The translations under genes and the position numbers were made by a program. A stretch of DNA of 64,000 nucleotides, taken from assembly GCA_942492965.1 (NCBI GenBank), contig OW818656.1, positions 1,302,001 through 1,366,000 of the forward strand, in the 5' to 3' direction. This document shows positions 52,169 to 60,635 of the stretch, piece by piece (position 1 is the stretch's first letter; the number at the start of each line of letters is the position of its first letter). The DNA comes from Sphingosinicella sp942492965 (lineage in GTDB: Bacteria > Pseudomonadota > Alphaproteobacteria > Sphingomonadales > Sphingomonadaceae). The notes beneath the pieces are model-generated. The model was given only the letters and a program-made list of their open reading frames with translations, ran no database searches and had not been told where the DNA came from.

Positions 52169-52534
52169 TTACGCGGCCTTCGCGAGCGCAGCTTCTGCCT
52201 GCTTGACGATGACCTTAAACGCGTCGCCCTCGTGGACGGCGAGATCGGCGAGCACCTTGCGGTCCAGCTCGACGCCGGCCAGCTTCAGGCCGTGCATGAA
52301 CCGGCCATAGGTGAGGCCTTCTTCGCGGACAGCGGCGTTGATGCGCTGAATCCAGAGTGCGCGGAAATTCCGCTTCTTCACCTTCCGGTCGCGATAGGCG
52401 TACTGGCCGGCCTTTTCGACCGCCTGACGCGCGATGCGGATGGTGTTCTTCCGGCGGCCGAAATAGCCCTTGGCCGCCTTCAGGATCTTCTTGTGCTTGG
52501 CGTGCGTGGTGACGCCGCGTTTGACACGTGCCAT
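52169..52534 (-). CDS. rplT: 50S ribosomal protein L20
   Basis: A 121-residue protein starting MARVKRGVTTHAKHKKILKA and containing GYFGRRKNTIRIARQAVEKA, KRNFRALWIQRINAAVREEG and YGRFMHGLKLAGVELDRKVL. L20 binds 23S rRNA early in large-subunit assembly and often represses its own operon. Length is normal for the family. It follows rpmI after 11 bases and precedes pheST, the usual order. No infC gene is linked here. Confidence 0.98.
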   Translation of the reverse strand: MARVKRGVTTHAKHKKILKAAKGYFGRRKNTIRIARQAVEKAGQYAYRDRKVKKRNFRALWIQRINAAVREEGLTYGRFMHGLKLAGVELDRKVLADLAVHEGDAFKVIVKQAEAALAKAA

Positions 52535-52545
52535 GCGTTATCCTC

Positions 52546-52752
52546 CTATTTCAGGCCGTAAGGCGCCCACTGCTTCAAGACCTTCTTGGTCTCGCAGTCG
52601 GCCAGCACATCGGTGCCGCGGTTTTGGCGGATATACTTGGAATTATGGCTGATGAGCCGGTGGCGCTTTCCGGCGACACCGTGCTTGAGCTTGCCAGTCG
52701 CGGTGATCTTCAACCGCTTCTTGACGCCGCTCTTCGTCTTGAGCTTGGGCAT
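52546..52752 (-). CDS. rpmI: 50S ribosomal protein L35
   Basis: A 68-residue protein (MPKLKTKSGVKKRLKITATG...) with the family pattern KRHRLISHNSKYIRQNRGTD and a basic, lysine-rich start. It is a late-assembly large-subunit protein. First gene of the rpmI-rplT-pheST run. Confidence 0.98.
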   Translation of the reverse strand: MPKLKTKSGVKKRLKITATGKLKHGVAGKRHRLISHNSKYIRQNRGTDVLADCETKKVLKQWAPYGLK

Positions 52753-52917
52753 TTCCGTCTCCTTGAAACGCTATAAGACCGCCTCGGCAGCCCACACTGG
52801 CCGGGCGGTCACGTTTTCGAAGCGCGCGCTATAGCGGGGCGGGGCGTGGAGAGCAAGTGCAACAACACACATGCACGGCGCTGTACCGGCCCCGCCTGCC
52901 GTTCTAGACACTGCATC

Positions 52918-53541
52918 ATGACCATCACCCAATCCCTGATCGCCTTCACCGCCGCCGCGACCGTGCTGACGCTGACGCCCGGCGTCGATACGGCGATGGT
53001 GCTGCGGAGTGCCGCGACGGGACCACGCAGCGCGGCATTCGCGGCGCTCGGCATCGGGCTTGGCTGCCTGATCTGGGGCGGCGCCGTCTCGCTCGGCCTC
53101 GGCGCACTGCTCGCGGCCTCGGAAACGGCCTTCACGATCGTGAAATGGGCGGGCGCGGCCTATCTTCTTTATCTCGGCGTCGGTCTGCTCCTGAAACCGC
53201 GCAGCGCGCTTGCCGTGGGCAGTGCCTCGACCGGCGGCAGCGCGCGCGAGGCCTTCACGCGGGGGCTCGTCACGAATCTTCTCAACCCGAAGATCGGGGT
53301 TTTCTACGTCACCTTCCTGCCGCAGTTCATCCCGACCGGGGTCGATCCCGCGGGGTTTTCGTTCCTTCTTGCAGGCGTGCATGTCGTGCTCGGCACCTTG
53401 TGGTTCGCCGTGCTGATCGCCGCGACCGTGCCGCTCGGCCGGTTCCTTGCGCGGCCGAGCGTGGTGAAGACGATGGACCGGCTGACCGGCGGCATCTTCA
53501 TCGCATTCGGACTGAAACTGGCGCTTTCACGGCAAGGCTGA
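52918..53541 (+). CDS. LysE/RhtB-family amino-acid exporter
   Basis: A 207-residue membrane protein with about six helices. The LysE signature is visible in LTLTPGVDTAMVLRSAATGP and GLGCLIWGGAVSLGLGALLA, followed by AGAAYLLYLGVGLLLKPR and FTRGLVTNLLNPKIGVFYVT. These carriers export amino acids or related metabolites by proton exchange. The substrate cannot be told. The ATG at 52918 follows an unremarkable leader; the 165-base gap from rpmI should hold promoters for both directions. Confidence 0.93.
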   Translation: MTITQSLIAFTAAATVLTLTPGVDTAMVLRSAATGPRSAAFAALGIGLGCLIWGGAVSLGLGALLAASETAFTIVKWAGAAYLLYLGVGLLLKPRSALAVGSASTGGSAREAFTRGLVTNLLNPKIGVFYVTFLPQFIPTGVDPAGFSFLLAGVHVVLGTLWFAVLIAATVPLGRFLARPSVVKTMDRLTGGIFIAFGLKLALSRQG

Positions 53542-53544
53542 GCT

Positions 53545-54102
53545 CTATCCGAACAGCCCCGGCTGCGCTGCTGCCACCGCCGCACCTTCGTGCGCGAGCA
53601 GCCAGCGTTTGCGTTCGATGCCGCCGCCGAAGCCGGTGAGCGAGCCGTCCGCACCGATCACGCGGTGGCAGGGCACGATGATCGCCACGGGGTTCGCGCC
53701 GTTTGCCGCGCCCACGGCGCGAACGGCGGCCGGACGTCCGATGGCGGCGGCCTGCTCCGCATAGGTACGGGTTTCGCCGGGCGGGATGCGCCTGAGCGCC
53801 GCCCACGCTTCCTTCTGGAACGCCGTGCCGCCCGGATCGACCTCGATCGCTGCCGTTGCCGCGAAATCGCCCGTGAAGTAGGCGGCGAGCGCGCGGGACA
53901 CGACCGCGGGCGCCGCTTCCTGCATTTCGAGCACGGTATCCGGCCCCTGATAGCGGGCGAGCAGCATCTGGAAGCGATCGTCCTTGTCGGCCCATTCGAG
54001 CGCGCGCACGCGGCCGTCCGCGCCCCAGACGCAGAGCATGTCGCCGGTCGGGGTGCCGATTCGGGCGGCAGCAAGGAAGAGTTTCGGGGAACGCGATATC
54101 AT
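53545..54102 (-). CDS. ogt: Methylated-DNA--protein-cysteine methyltransferase (Ogt)
   Basis: A 185-residue DNA-repair protein. The acceptor cysteine lies in VAIIVPCHRVIGADGSLTGF, the invariant PCHRV motif, and the helix-turn-helix in PPGETRTYAEQAAAIGRPAA followed by VRAVGAANGANP with the arginine finger. It removes alkyl groups from O6-alkylguanine once per molecule. The N-terminal domain is of the Ogt type. The ATG at 54102 is preferred to a GTG one codon earlier. It converges on the LysE gene with a 3-base gap. Confidence 0.95.
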   Translation of the reverse strand: MISRSPKLFLAAARIGTPTGDMLCVWGADGRVRALEWADKDDRFQMLLARYQGPDTVLEMQEAAPAVVSRALAAYFTGDFAATAAIEVDPGGTAFQKEAWAALRRIPPGETRTYAEQAAAIGRPAAVRAVGAANGANPVAIIVPCHRVIGADGSLTGFGGGIERKRWLLAHEGAAVAAAQPGLFG

Positions 54103-54122
54103 CACCGCACGTTAGTCTTCCC

Positions 54123-56177
54123 ATGCAGACGCCGTCCATCCGCGAATGGGGCCGCAAATGGGGTCAACCCGGCCGCGACACATGGGATCGATTTCCGAAC
54201 CCCGTGAGGCTTGCACTGAAGGCTCTACTGTGGGTTTTCGGGACGCTGTTCCTGCTGTGGCTGATCCTGTTCATCACCAAGGGGCGATTTCTGGAGCGCC
54301 CCTTCGAGCGCGTCGCCACCAGCATCGTCGGCCGCGAAGTGCGCGTGGGCGGCGATTTCCAGCTTTATTCGAACCCGCACATCAAATTCCGCGCCGAAAG
54401 ACTGGTTATCGACAATCCGGACTGGGCCGAAGGCGAGCGCTTCGTCGCTTCGAAACTGATCGACCTCCGGATCGACATCCTGCGGCTGATCTTTGGCAAG
54501 GTGCTGTTCCGGCAAGCCACGCTGGAAGATACGCATTTCGCGCTGGAATGGGACAAGGCGGGCACGCGCAACAGCTGGACCTTCGGCGAAACGCGCGGCG
54601 AGCCCTTCCGGCTTCCCGAAATCCGGCGCGCAGCCATCACCGGCACGACGCTCGCTTACCGTGACCCGCCGCGGCGGCTGATTGCCGATCTCGCCTTTGC
54701 GCCAATCGCGGCGCGGTCGAGCCGGTTCGGGGAGGCGATCGGCTTCAAGGGCGGCGGCACCTCGATGGGCGAAGCGTTCCGCGTGACTGGCCGCCTCGAA
54801 AGCCCGGACGCCACGGCGGGGGGCGGGCGCAACGACCTGACGGCGCGGATCGAGGTCGGCGACAGCCGCATCGACGTCGCGGGAACGCTGCCGGGCGCGA
54901 CGGAACTGGACGGCGCGGTGCTGAATGTCCGCGCACAGGGCGGCAATCTTGCCACGCCCTTCCTGCTGCTCGGCGTCGCCGTGCCCGAAACGCGACGCTT
55001 CGATCTGGGCGGCGAGCTGCGACCCGTGGGCAACGAATGGCGCATGACCAAGATCGCAGGGACGTTCGGCGAGAGCGACCTTTCCGGCAGCATGACCGTG
55101 CGGACCGGCGGCGAACGACTGTTCATCGCGGCGGACCTGGCGAGCCGCGCGCTCGACATTCTGGATGCGGGCCCGTGGATCGGCATACCGCCCGAACGGC
55201 TGGAGAGCATGGGCGGCAAGGGTGCGATCACCACTGAGGGCGGGCGGCCCCGCGTGCTGCCGAACGCGCCGCTGAACGCCGAAGGGCTGAGCCGGTTCGA
55301 CGCACGCATCGCGTACCGCGCCGCAAACGTCCGCACGGGCACGATCCCGCTGCAGAACCTTCGGCTCTCGCTCGGGCTCGACAACCGGCTGCTGACGCTG
55401 AAACCGGTGCAGTTCGATTTCGCGGGCGGTACGCTGACCGGGAACATCAATCTCAACGCCCGCCGGTCGCCGGTGGTGACGCGCTATGACATCAACCTGA
55501 CCCCGGTACGCATCGCCGAGCTGCTGCGCGGCTTCGATGTCGAAAGCACCGGAACGAAGGGCGTTCTGAAAGGCCGGCTGGACCTTACCGGATACGGCAA
55601 CGACGTGCGCGAATCGCTGGGATCGGCGAACGGACGCATCGCGGTGGTCCTGCCGCAGGGCGATTTCTGGATTCGCAATGCAGAGCTTCTCGAACTCGAT
55701 ATCGGCGACTTCGTGGAAGCCGCGCTCGGCGACAAGCTGAAGGAACCGGCCCGCATCCGCTGCGGGCTCATCGCCTTCACGGTGAAGGACGGGGTGGGAC
55801 GCGCCGACCCCATCTTCATCGATACGCGCAAGAACGTAATCCGCGGCGGCGGGCGCATCAGCTTCAAGGACGAAAGCCTCGACCTCGCGGTGGAGGCCGA
55901 TGCCAAGAATCCCAGCCTCTTTTCCGGCCAATCACCGATCAGTGTCGGCGGCTGGTTCGCGGCGCCGACGGTAAACCCGATCTCGGGCGAACTGGTGGGC
56001 CGGGCGGCGGCAGGCGGCATCTTGGGGGCGCTGGTCTCGCCGCTCGCCGTTCTTGTCGCGTTCATCGACCTCGGCGACGAGGACGACACGAACTGCGCGC
56101 CGGTGCTGGCCGGGGCGAGCGGTGCGGCGGTGCGGGCGGCCGACAAGGCCGCCGAGAAGACAAAGTCAGACAGCTAA
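54123..56177 (+). CDS. AsmA family protein
   Basis: A 684-residue envelope protein. One N-terminal membrane helix (LKALLWVFGTLFLLWLILFI) is followed by the AsmA pattern RFLERPFERVATSIVGREVR, VGGDFQLYSNPHIKFRAERL and VIDNPDWAEGERFVASKLID. The remaining length is a long repeating beta-strand groove, ending with the C-terminal AsmA region (LLELDIGDFVEAALGDKLKE). AsmA-like proteins are thought to carry phospholipids between the two membranes. It starts 20 bases from the divergent ogt gene and its stop overlaps that of hisN. Confidence 0.92.
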   Translation: MQTPSIREWGRKWGQPGRDTWDRFPNPVRLALKALLWVFGTLFLLWLILFITKGRFLERPFERVATSIVGREVRVGGDFQLYSNPHIKFRAERLVIDNPDWAEGERFVASKLIDLRIDILRLIFGKVLFRQATLEDTHFALEWDKAGTRNSWTFGETRGEPFRLPEIRRAAITGTTLAYRDPPRRLIADLAFAPIAARSSRFGEAIGFKGGGTSMGEAFRVTGRLESPDATAGGGRNDLTARIEVGDSRIDVAGTLPGATELDGAVLNVRAQGGNLATPFLLLGVAVPETRRFDLGGELRPVGNEWRMTKIAGTFGESDLSGSMTVRTGGERLFIAADLASRALDILDAGPWIGIPPERLESMGGKGAITTEGGRPRVLPNAPLNAEGLSRFDARIAYRAANVRTGTIPLQNLRLSLGLDNRLLTLKPVQFDFAGGTLTGNINLNARRSPVVTRYDINLTPVRIAELLRGFDVESTGTKGVLKGRLDLTGYGNDVRESLGSANGRIAVVLPQGDFWIRNAELLELDIGDFVEAALGDKLKEPARIRCGLIAFTVKDGVGRADPIFIDTRKNVIRGGGRISFKDESLDLAVEADAKNPSLFSGQSPISVGGWFAAPTVNPISGELVGRAAAGGILGALVSPLAVLVAFIDLGDEDDTNCAPVLAGASGAAVRAADKAAEKTKSDS

Positions 56178-56944
56178 CCCAGAAGGCGCCGCGACACTTC
56201 GGGAAGCAGCGATGCGTCGCCGAGCGCGATGACGCTGCCGTTGCTGTTTCGGTCGAGGGGGCGGCCCTGCCAGTCCGTCATCGAGCCGCCCGCACCGATG
56301 ACGATGGGGGCGAGCGCCGCGAAATCGTGGAGCTTGAGGTTCGCCTCTACGACGACGTCGATGTGGCCCGCCGCGACAAGCCCGTAGTTGTAGCAGTCTC
56401 CGCCGTAAACGAGCTGGCCGGCGGCCGCGGCGAGCGCCTCGAAGCGCGCACGCTCAGGCGCATGGAAATACTGAGGGCCGGTGGAGGCGATGAGCGCCAT
56501 CGAGAGGGCGGGGCAGCGGCGCGTGGTGACGGGCGTGCCGTTCAGCGTGGTCGCCTCGCCCTCCGCGCCCGTCCAGCGATCCCGCCCGATCGGCTGATCG
56601 ATGATGCCGAGGACAGGGCGGCCCTCTTCGAGAAGCGCGACCAACGTGCCGAAGATCGGGCGCCCTGCGATGAAGCTGCGCGTACCGTCGATGGGATCGA
56701 GTACCCAGACGCGCGACGCACCGGGATTGGAGACGCCGAACTCCTCGCCGACAATGCCGTCGCCGGGGCGCTCGGCTTCGATGAGCGCGCGCATCGCGGT
56801 TTCCGCCGCGCGGTCCGCCACCGTGACGGGCGAGGCGTCGCCCTTCGTCTCGACCTCGACGCGGGCGCGGAACCACGGGCGGATCGCTTCGCCCGCCGCA
56901 TCAGCGAGCCGGTGCGCGAAGGCGAGGTCGTCGGCGCGGCTCAT
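56174..56944 (-). CDS. hisN: Histidinol-phosphatase / inositol-monophosphatase family (HisN-like)
   Basis: A 256-residue magnesium-dependent phosphatase. Metal-binding motifs: GDASPVTVADRAAETAMRAL, then GIVGEEFG with Glu and VWVLDPIDGTRSFIAGRPIF containing DPIDGT, and the later KLHDFAALAPIVIGAGG. The overall sequence is of the HisN subgroup, which dephosphorylates L-histidinol phosphate in histidine synthesis, but inositol or fructose phosphates are not excluded. It overlaps tail to tail with the AsmA gene by 4 bases. Confidence 0.88.
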   Translation of the reverse strand: MSRADDLAFAHRLADAAGEAIRPWFRARVEVETKGDASPVTVADRAAETAMRALIEAERPGDGIVGEEFGVSNPGASRVWVLDPIDGTRSFIAGRPIFGTLVALLEEGRPVLGIIDQPIGRDRWTGAEGEATTLNGTPVTTRRCPALSMALIASTGPQYFHAPERARFEALAAAAGQLVYGGDCYNYGLVAAGHIDVVVEANLKLHDFAALAPIVIGAGGSMTDWQGRPLDRNSNGSVIALGDASLLPEVSRRLLG

Positions 56945-57007
56945 GGTTCGACTTTCCTTGCCGGCACCGCGCGGCTAGCGTGCGCGAAATTGTTCAGGGA
57001 ATCATGC

Positions 57008-57616
57008 ATGAAGCTCTACATGTCCTACACCTCGCCCTATGCGCGCAAGGTGCGCGTGTTCGTCCGCGAACTCGACCTTGAGGATGCGGTCGACGAGGTG
57101 CCGGTCAATCCGCTCGACGACCCCGACGATCTCGTCTCCGTGAACCCTGTTTCCAAGATCCCCGCGCTCATCACCGACGACGGCACGTCGGTGCACGACA
57201 GCCGTGTCATTCTCGCGTACCTCGCGAGTCTCAAGGACGCGGGCGACCTCTATCCGGCCCCGGGCGACCCGAAGCGCTGGGCGGCGATGACGCTCGCCGC
57301 GCATATCGATGCGATCCTCGACGCCGCCGTCGCGTGGCGTATGGAAACGCAGCGCCAGCCGGGCGAGCGCTCCATCTTCTGGCAGGGCCGCTGGCGCGGC
57401 AAGATTGAGCGCGCGCTCGACGCGCTCCCTGCGATGCTGGACGCCGCGCCCGCCTATCGCCGCTACGCCGAAATGCTCTCGGTGATCGCGCTTGAATATA
57501 TCGATTTCCGGCATCCCGTGCTCGACTGGAAGCGCACGCGGCCGGAGCTAACGAAGCTCCACGACGAATGGGCCTCGCGCTCCTCGATGGTGGAAACACA
57601 GTTTCCTGCCGCCTGA
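57008..57616 (+). CDS. Glutathione S-transferase family protein
   Basis: A 202-residue GST. The N-terminal domain shows MKLYMSYTSPYARKVRVFVR (Ser/Pro-Tyr active-site region), the cis-Pro loop VNPVSKIPALITDDGTSVHD and SRVILAYLASL. The C-terminal domain is helical, with an Arg/Trp-rich helix (WRMETQRQPGERSIFWQGRW). Many such proteins are annotated as general detoxification enzymes; the substrate is unknown. ATG 57008 follows directly on the divergent hisN promoter region. Confidence 0.93.
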   Translation: MKLYMSYTSPYARKVRVFVRELDLEDAVDEVPVNPLDDPDDLVSVNPVSKIPALITDDGTSVHDSRVILAYLASLKDAGDLYPAPGDPKRWAAMTLAAHIDAILDAAVAWRMETQRQPGERSIFWQGRWRGKIERALDALPAMLDAAPAYRRYAEMLSVIALEYIDFRHPVLDWKRTRPELTKLHDEWASRSSMVETQFPAA

Positions 57617-57715
57617 ATGCGGTATCGTTCTGGTGCCGGTATAATTTACACTCCGGAAGCGGGCTGACGACCGCATGAATGGGAGTCATTCGGATTTCCG
57701 TCGATTCGGCTCAAC

Positions 57716-57731
57716 TGGCACGGGCGTTGCT
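57716..57731 (+). promoter_or_regulatory. Sigma-54 promoter of fibro-slime PEP-CTERM gene
   Basis: TGGCACGGGCGTTGCT matches the full -24/-12 consensus with exact spacing. It is 61 bases before the ATG at 57792. The leader holds a hairpin (GGGCGCT and AGCGCCC, 57750-57756 and 57767-57773). Confidence 0.85.
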
Positions 57732-57791
57732 TAATCCTCCCACAACAGGGGGCGCTAAACGTGAAAAGCGCCCGGACAGTTGGAGGATGAC

Positions 57792-58544
57792 ATGAACATT
57801 CGTATTCTGGGCAGCGCCGCAACGGCGATCGCGCTTCTCGCGAGCGTACCGGCCGACGCCGCTTCAATCTCGCTTTCCGCAACGGTACGCGACTTCTCGG
57901 CCTCGCATTCGGATTTCGAGGCAAACCCGATCGCCGGCCATGTGCCCGGTCTCGCCAGCACCACGCTGAACGCGGAAGGCAATCCGGACTTCGCGGGTAC
58001 AGACGGCACCGGCAACGTCGCGAACGCCACGTCGTTCGACCAGTGGTACAAGGACGTACCGGGCGTCAACACGCCCTACACGATCAACCTGACGCTTGAA
58101 GAAACGGCGCCGGGTTCGGGCATCTATGGCTACGCCAACAGCTCTTTCTTCCCGCTCGACGCCCTCACCGGCGCGACCGAGGGCAACCCGCACAACTACC
58201 ACTTCACGCTGGAGATGGAGACGAGCTTCACCTACCAGGGCGGCGAAGTGTTCAACTTCACGGGCGATGACGACCTGTGGGTCTATATCGACGGGCAGCA
58301 GTGCATCGACCTCGGCGGCGTGCATGGCGCGATGTCCGGCTCGTGCGACCTCGACAGCCTCGGCCTGACGGTCGGCGAGGACTACAGCTTCAAGCTGTTC
58401 TTCGCAGAACGCCACACGACGGAATCGAACTTCCGCGTCGAGACGACGATCCTGCTTGAGGACACCTCGGTTCCGGAACCGGGGATGCTCGGCCTGCTCG
58501 GCCTCGGCCTCGTCGGCATCGGAGCGCTGCGCCGCCGCCGCTGA
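57792..58544 (+). CDS. PEP-CTERM protein with fibro-slime domain
   Basis: A 250-residue secreted protein. Signal peptide MNIRILGSAATAIALLASVP (cleavage near ADA). Residues 35-225 form a fibro-slime domain: DFEANPIAGHVPGLASTTLN, YQGGEVFNFTGDDDLWVYID, GQQCIDLGGVHGAMSGSC and LFFAERHTTESNFRVETTI. The domain was named from slime mould and Fibrobacter adhesion proteins and is PA14-like. The C-terminus has VPEPGMLGLLGLGLVGIGAL then RRRR for exosortase. One sigma-54 promoter and a terminator frame the gene. Probably a matrix or adhesion protein. Confidence 0.92.
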   Translation: MNIRILGSAATAIALLASVPADAASISLSATVRDFSASHSDFEANPIAGHVPGLASTTLNAEGNPDFAGTDGTGNVANATSFDQWYKDVPGVNTPYTINLTLEETAPGSGIYGYANSSFFPLDALTGATEGNPHNYHFTLEMETSFTYQGGEVFNFTGDDDLWVYIDGQQCIDLGGVHGAMSGSCDLDSLGLTVGEDYSFKLFFAERHTTESNFRVETTILLEDTSVPEPGMLGLLGLGLVGIGALRRRR

Positions 58545-58568
58545 CCCTCGGCAAGCGGACGAAAATCA

Positions 58569-58592
58569 GGGCGATCCCTTCGGGGGTCGCCC
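58569..58592 (+). terminator. Intrinsic terminator with TTCG loop
   Basis: GGGCGATCCC (58569-58578) pairs with GGGGTCGCCC (58583-58592), with one wobble, across a TTCG tetraloop, and is followed by four T. It stops the PEP-CTERM transcript 25 bases after the stop codon. Confidence 0.85.
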
Positions 58593-58599
58593 TTTTCGC

Positions 58600-59016
58600 T
58601 TATACGATGCGCTCGATCAGGACGTTCTGCGCGCCCTGCCAAAGCGCACGCTTGCCGAGCGTCGGCAGCTGGTCGAGGCCTTCGACGATCGTGAGAAAAT
58701 GATTGCCGGCAAGCTGGCCGAGCTTGCTGGCAAAGCTCACCGCTCCGTAGGCGAGCAGGATCTCCGTTTCGCTGTAACCGCCGGGGTAGAAGATCATCTG
58801 GCCGGGCGCCGGATAGCTGGTCGCGTTCTCGAAGGTGAACGGAACGGAGGCGTTGCCGAGGGGCACCCAACACGCCTCACCGCTCCACCGGACATGGACG
58901 AACTGCGTTTTATACGGCAGCAGGGAGCGGAAATACCGGCATGTCTCGGGCGCCAGCGCGTCTTCGAGACGGGCGCGGAAAACGAGATCGTCTGCAGTGA
59001 TGCGGATGTCGGCCAC
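58600..59016 (-). CDS. DUF3830 cyclophilin-like protein
   Basis: A 138-residue protein. It fits DUF3830: DDLVFRARLEDALAPETCRY, then FRSLLPYKTQFVHVRWSGEA, GNASVPFTFENATSYPAPGQ and a final ALWQGAQNVLIERIV. The fold is cyclophilin-like but lacks catalytic proof; function is unknown. The GTG at 59016 has GGGAGA 6-11 bases upstream and so beats a longer ATG start at 59061. It ends next to the terminator of the PEP-CTERM gene and lies downstream of a tRNA gene. Confidence 0.8.
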   Translation of the reverse strand: MADIRITADDLVFRARLEDALAPETCRYFRSLLPYKTQFVHVRWSGEACWVPLGNASVPFTFENATSYPAPGQMIFYPGGYSETEILLAYGAVSFASKLGQLAGNHFLTIVEGLDQLPTLGKRALWQGAQNVLIERIV

Positions 59017-59085
59017 GCTTGGTCTCCCGGCGGCGGCCAAGGATTGCGATCCGAAGTCCAACCGCTTGGTCTGAAAGACTGCGCG

Positions 59086-59162
59086 TGGTCGGGGAGAGAG
59101 GATTCGAACCTCCGGCCCCTGCCTCCCGAAGACAGTGCTCTACCAGGCTGAGCTACTCCCCG
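59086..59162 (-). tRNA. tRNA-Pro (anticodon CGG)
   Basis: The minus strand folds as a 77-base tRNA with encoded CCA. The acceptor stem is CGGGGAG/CTCCCCG, the D-arm GCTCAGCCTGGTAGAGC, the anticodon stem CTGTC/GGCAG with loop TTCGGGA (anticodon CGG, reading CCG), and the T-arm GGAGG-TTCGAAT-CCTCT. Discriminator A is followed by CCA. All stems pair, with two G-T pairs. Confidence 0.97.
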
Positions 59163-59246
59163 ACGCGCAGGATTTGCCGCTGTGGGCGGAAGCCCTCGGG
59201 ACAGCGGACGGCGGCTTATAGCGAGGGGGCCCTGCCCCCGCAAGCC

Positions 59247-60551
59247 TCAGCTTCGTGCCGCCGACATCATATCGTCAACCGCCACGAATTTCTCGCGTGG
59301 GGCGCCGCCGCGCGCCCGCGCCACCTCGGCGGCGTCGATCTTCTGCCAATCCCGGAACGTGACGATGTCGATGCCCTTTTCGGCTGCGAGCGCATCGAGC
59401 CCCGCGCGGCCCATCTTGTCCGAGGCCGTCACCTCCGCCGCGATCAGATCGGCGATGGCGTAGCCGTCGGGCCGGTTCGTGCCGATCGTGCCGGTGGGGC
59501 CGCGCCGCGCCCAACCGACGCAGTAGAGGCCGGGCGATATGCGGCCTTCGTCGTTCACGAAGCGGCCGCCGCGCTCGTCGTAGGGCACGCCCGAGATCGG
59601 CAGCGTGCGGTAGCCGATGCAGCTGACCACCATGCCGCAGGGGATGTCGACCATTTCGCCGGTGCCTTCGGCGCGGCCTTCGACGAGGCGGGTGCGTTCG
59701 AGGCGGAGGGCTTCCACTCTGCCCTCGCCCAGCACCTCGACCGGGCGGAGGAAGTAGTCGAAGTAAACGAGGACGGGCTTGTTCGGGTCCGGGGCGGTGG
59801 CGGCGAAGGCGCGCAGGGTGGTGACTACTTTGCGGAGGCCGGGTTCCAGCGCCTCGTCTTCCTCAAGCGGCGGGAATGCGGCGGGATCGACGACGGGCGA
59901 CGCGCGGGCAAGCTCGCCCATCTCGCCGATCTCCTTGGGCGTGAAGCTCACCTGATGCGGGCCGCGGCGGCCGATGATGCGGATCCGCTTCACCTGCGAC
60001 GTGCCGAGCGCATCGACGGCGTGCTGGACGATGTCCGCACCTTCGAATTCCTCCGGCAGCTTCGCAAGGATGCGCGCGCAATCGATCGCGACGTTGCCGT
60101 TGCCGATGACCACGACCGCCTCGCTTTCGAGCGGCGGCGCGAGATCCACGAAATCGGGATGCCCGTTGTACCAGCCGACGAACGCGGCGGAGCCGAGCAC
60201 GCCCGGCAGATCCTCGCCCGGGATGCCGAGCGGGCGATCGGTCGGCGCACCGGTCGCCAGCACCACGGCGTCGTAGAGCCCGAGGAGTTCATCGACGGAG
60301 ATGCCGCCGTCGCCCACCGGCACGTTGCCGACGAAGCGGACATTGTCTGACAGCGCCGTCTTCTCGTAGCGGCGCGACACCGCCTTGATCGACTGGTGAT
60401 CGGGCGCGACGCCCGCGCGGATGAGGCCGAAGGGCGTGGGCAGCCGGTCGATGATGTCGATGCGCACATCGCCGCCGTTCAGCTTCTGGGCGGCTTCCGC
60501 TGTGTAGTAACCTGCCGGACCCGAACCGACGATCGCGAGATGAAGCGCCAT
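59247..60551 (-). CDS. Ferredoxin/adrenodoxin--NADP+ reductase (FprA-like)
   Basis: A 434-residue flavoprotein. The FAD motif is LAIVGSGPAGYYTAEAAQKL, followed by FGLIRAGVAPDHQSIKAVSR. The NADP motif is VVVIGNGNVAIDCARILAKL and the later WARRGPTGTIGTNRPDGYAI binds FAD/NADP in the adrenodoxin-reductase family. It passes electrons from NADPH to a ferredoxin, for P450s, Fe-S assembly or other oxygenases. The ATG at 60551 begins the FAD motif directly; a longer frame adds only five residues. Divergent from the DUF969 gene. Confidence 0.94.
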   Translation of the reverse strand: MALHLAIVGSGPAGYYTAEAAQKLNGGDVRIDIIDRLPTPFGLIRAGVAPDHQSIKAVSRRYEKTALSDNVRFVGNVPVGDGGISVDELLGLYDAVVLATGAPTDRPLGIPGEDLPGVLGSAAFVGWYNGHPDFVDLAPPLESEAVVVIGNGNVAIDCARILAKLPEEFEGADIVQHAVDALGTSQVKRIRIIGRRGPHQVSFTPKEIGEMGELARASPVVDPAAFPPLEEDEALEPGLRKVVTTLRAFAATAPDPNKPVLVYFDYFLRPVEVLGEGRVEALRLERTRLVEGRAEGTGEMVDIPCGMVVSCIGYRTLPISGVPYDERGGRFVNDEGRISPGLYCVGWARRGPTGTIGTNRPDGYAIADLIAAEVTASDKMGRAGLDALAAEKGIDIVTFRDWQKIDAAEVARARGGAPREKFVAVDDMMSAARS

Positions 60552-60635
60552 TAAACTCTTCCCCACAGGTCGTTTTTTCCGATGCTAAACTCGCAAGGCG
60601 CGATGTAAAGACGCTTTGAGTGGGGGTCTCGCGTC

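Noticed and set aside
59163..59246. Attachment site beside tRNA-Pro
   Set aside because: No integrase and no direct repeat of the tRNA 3' end was found in the window.
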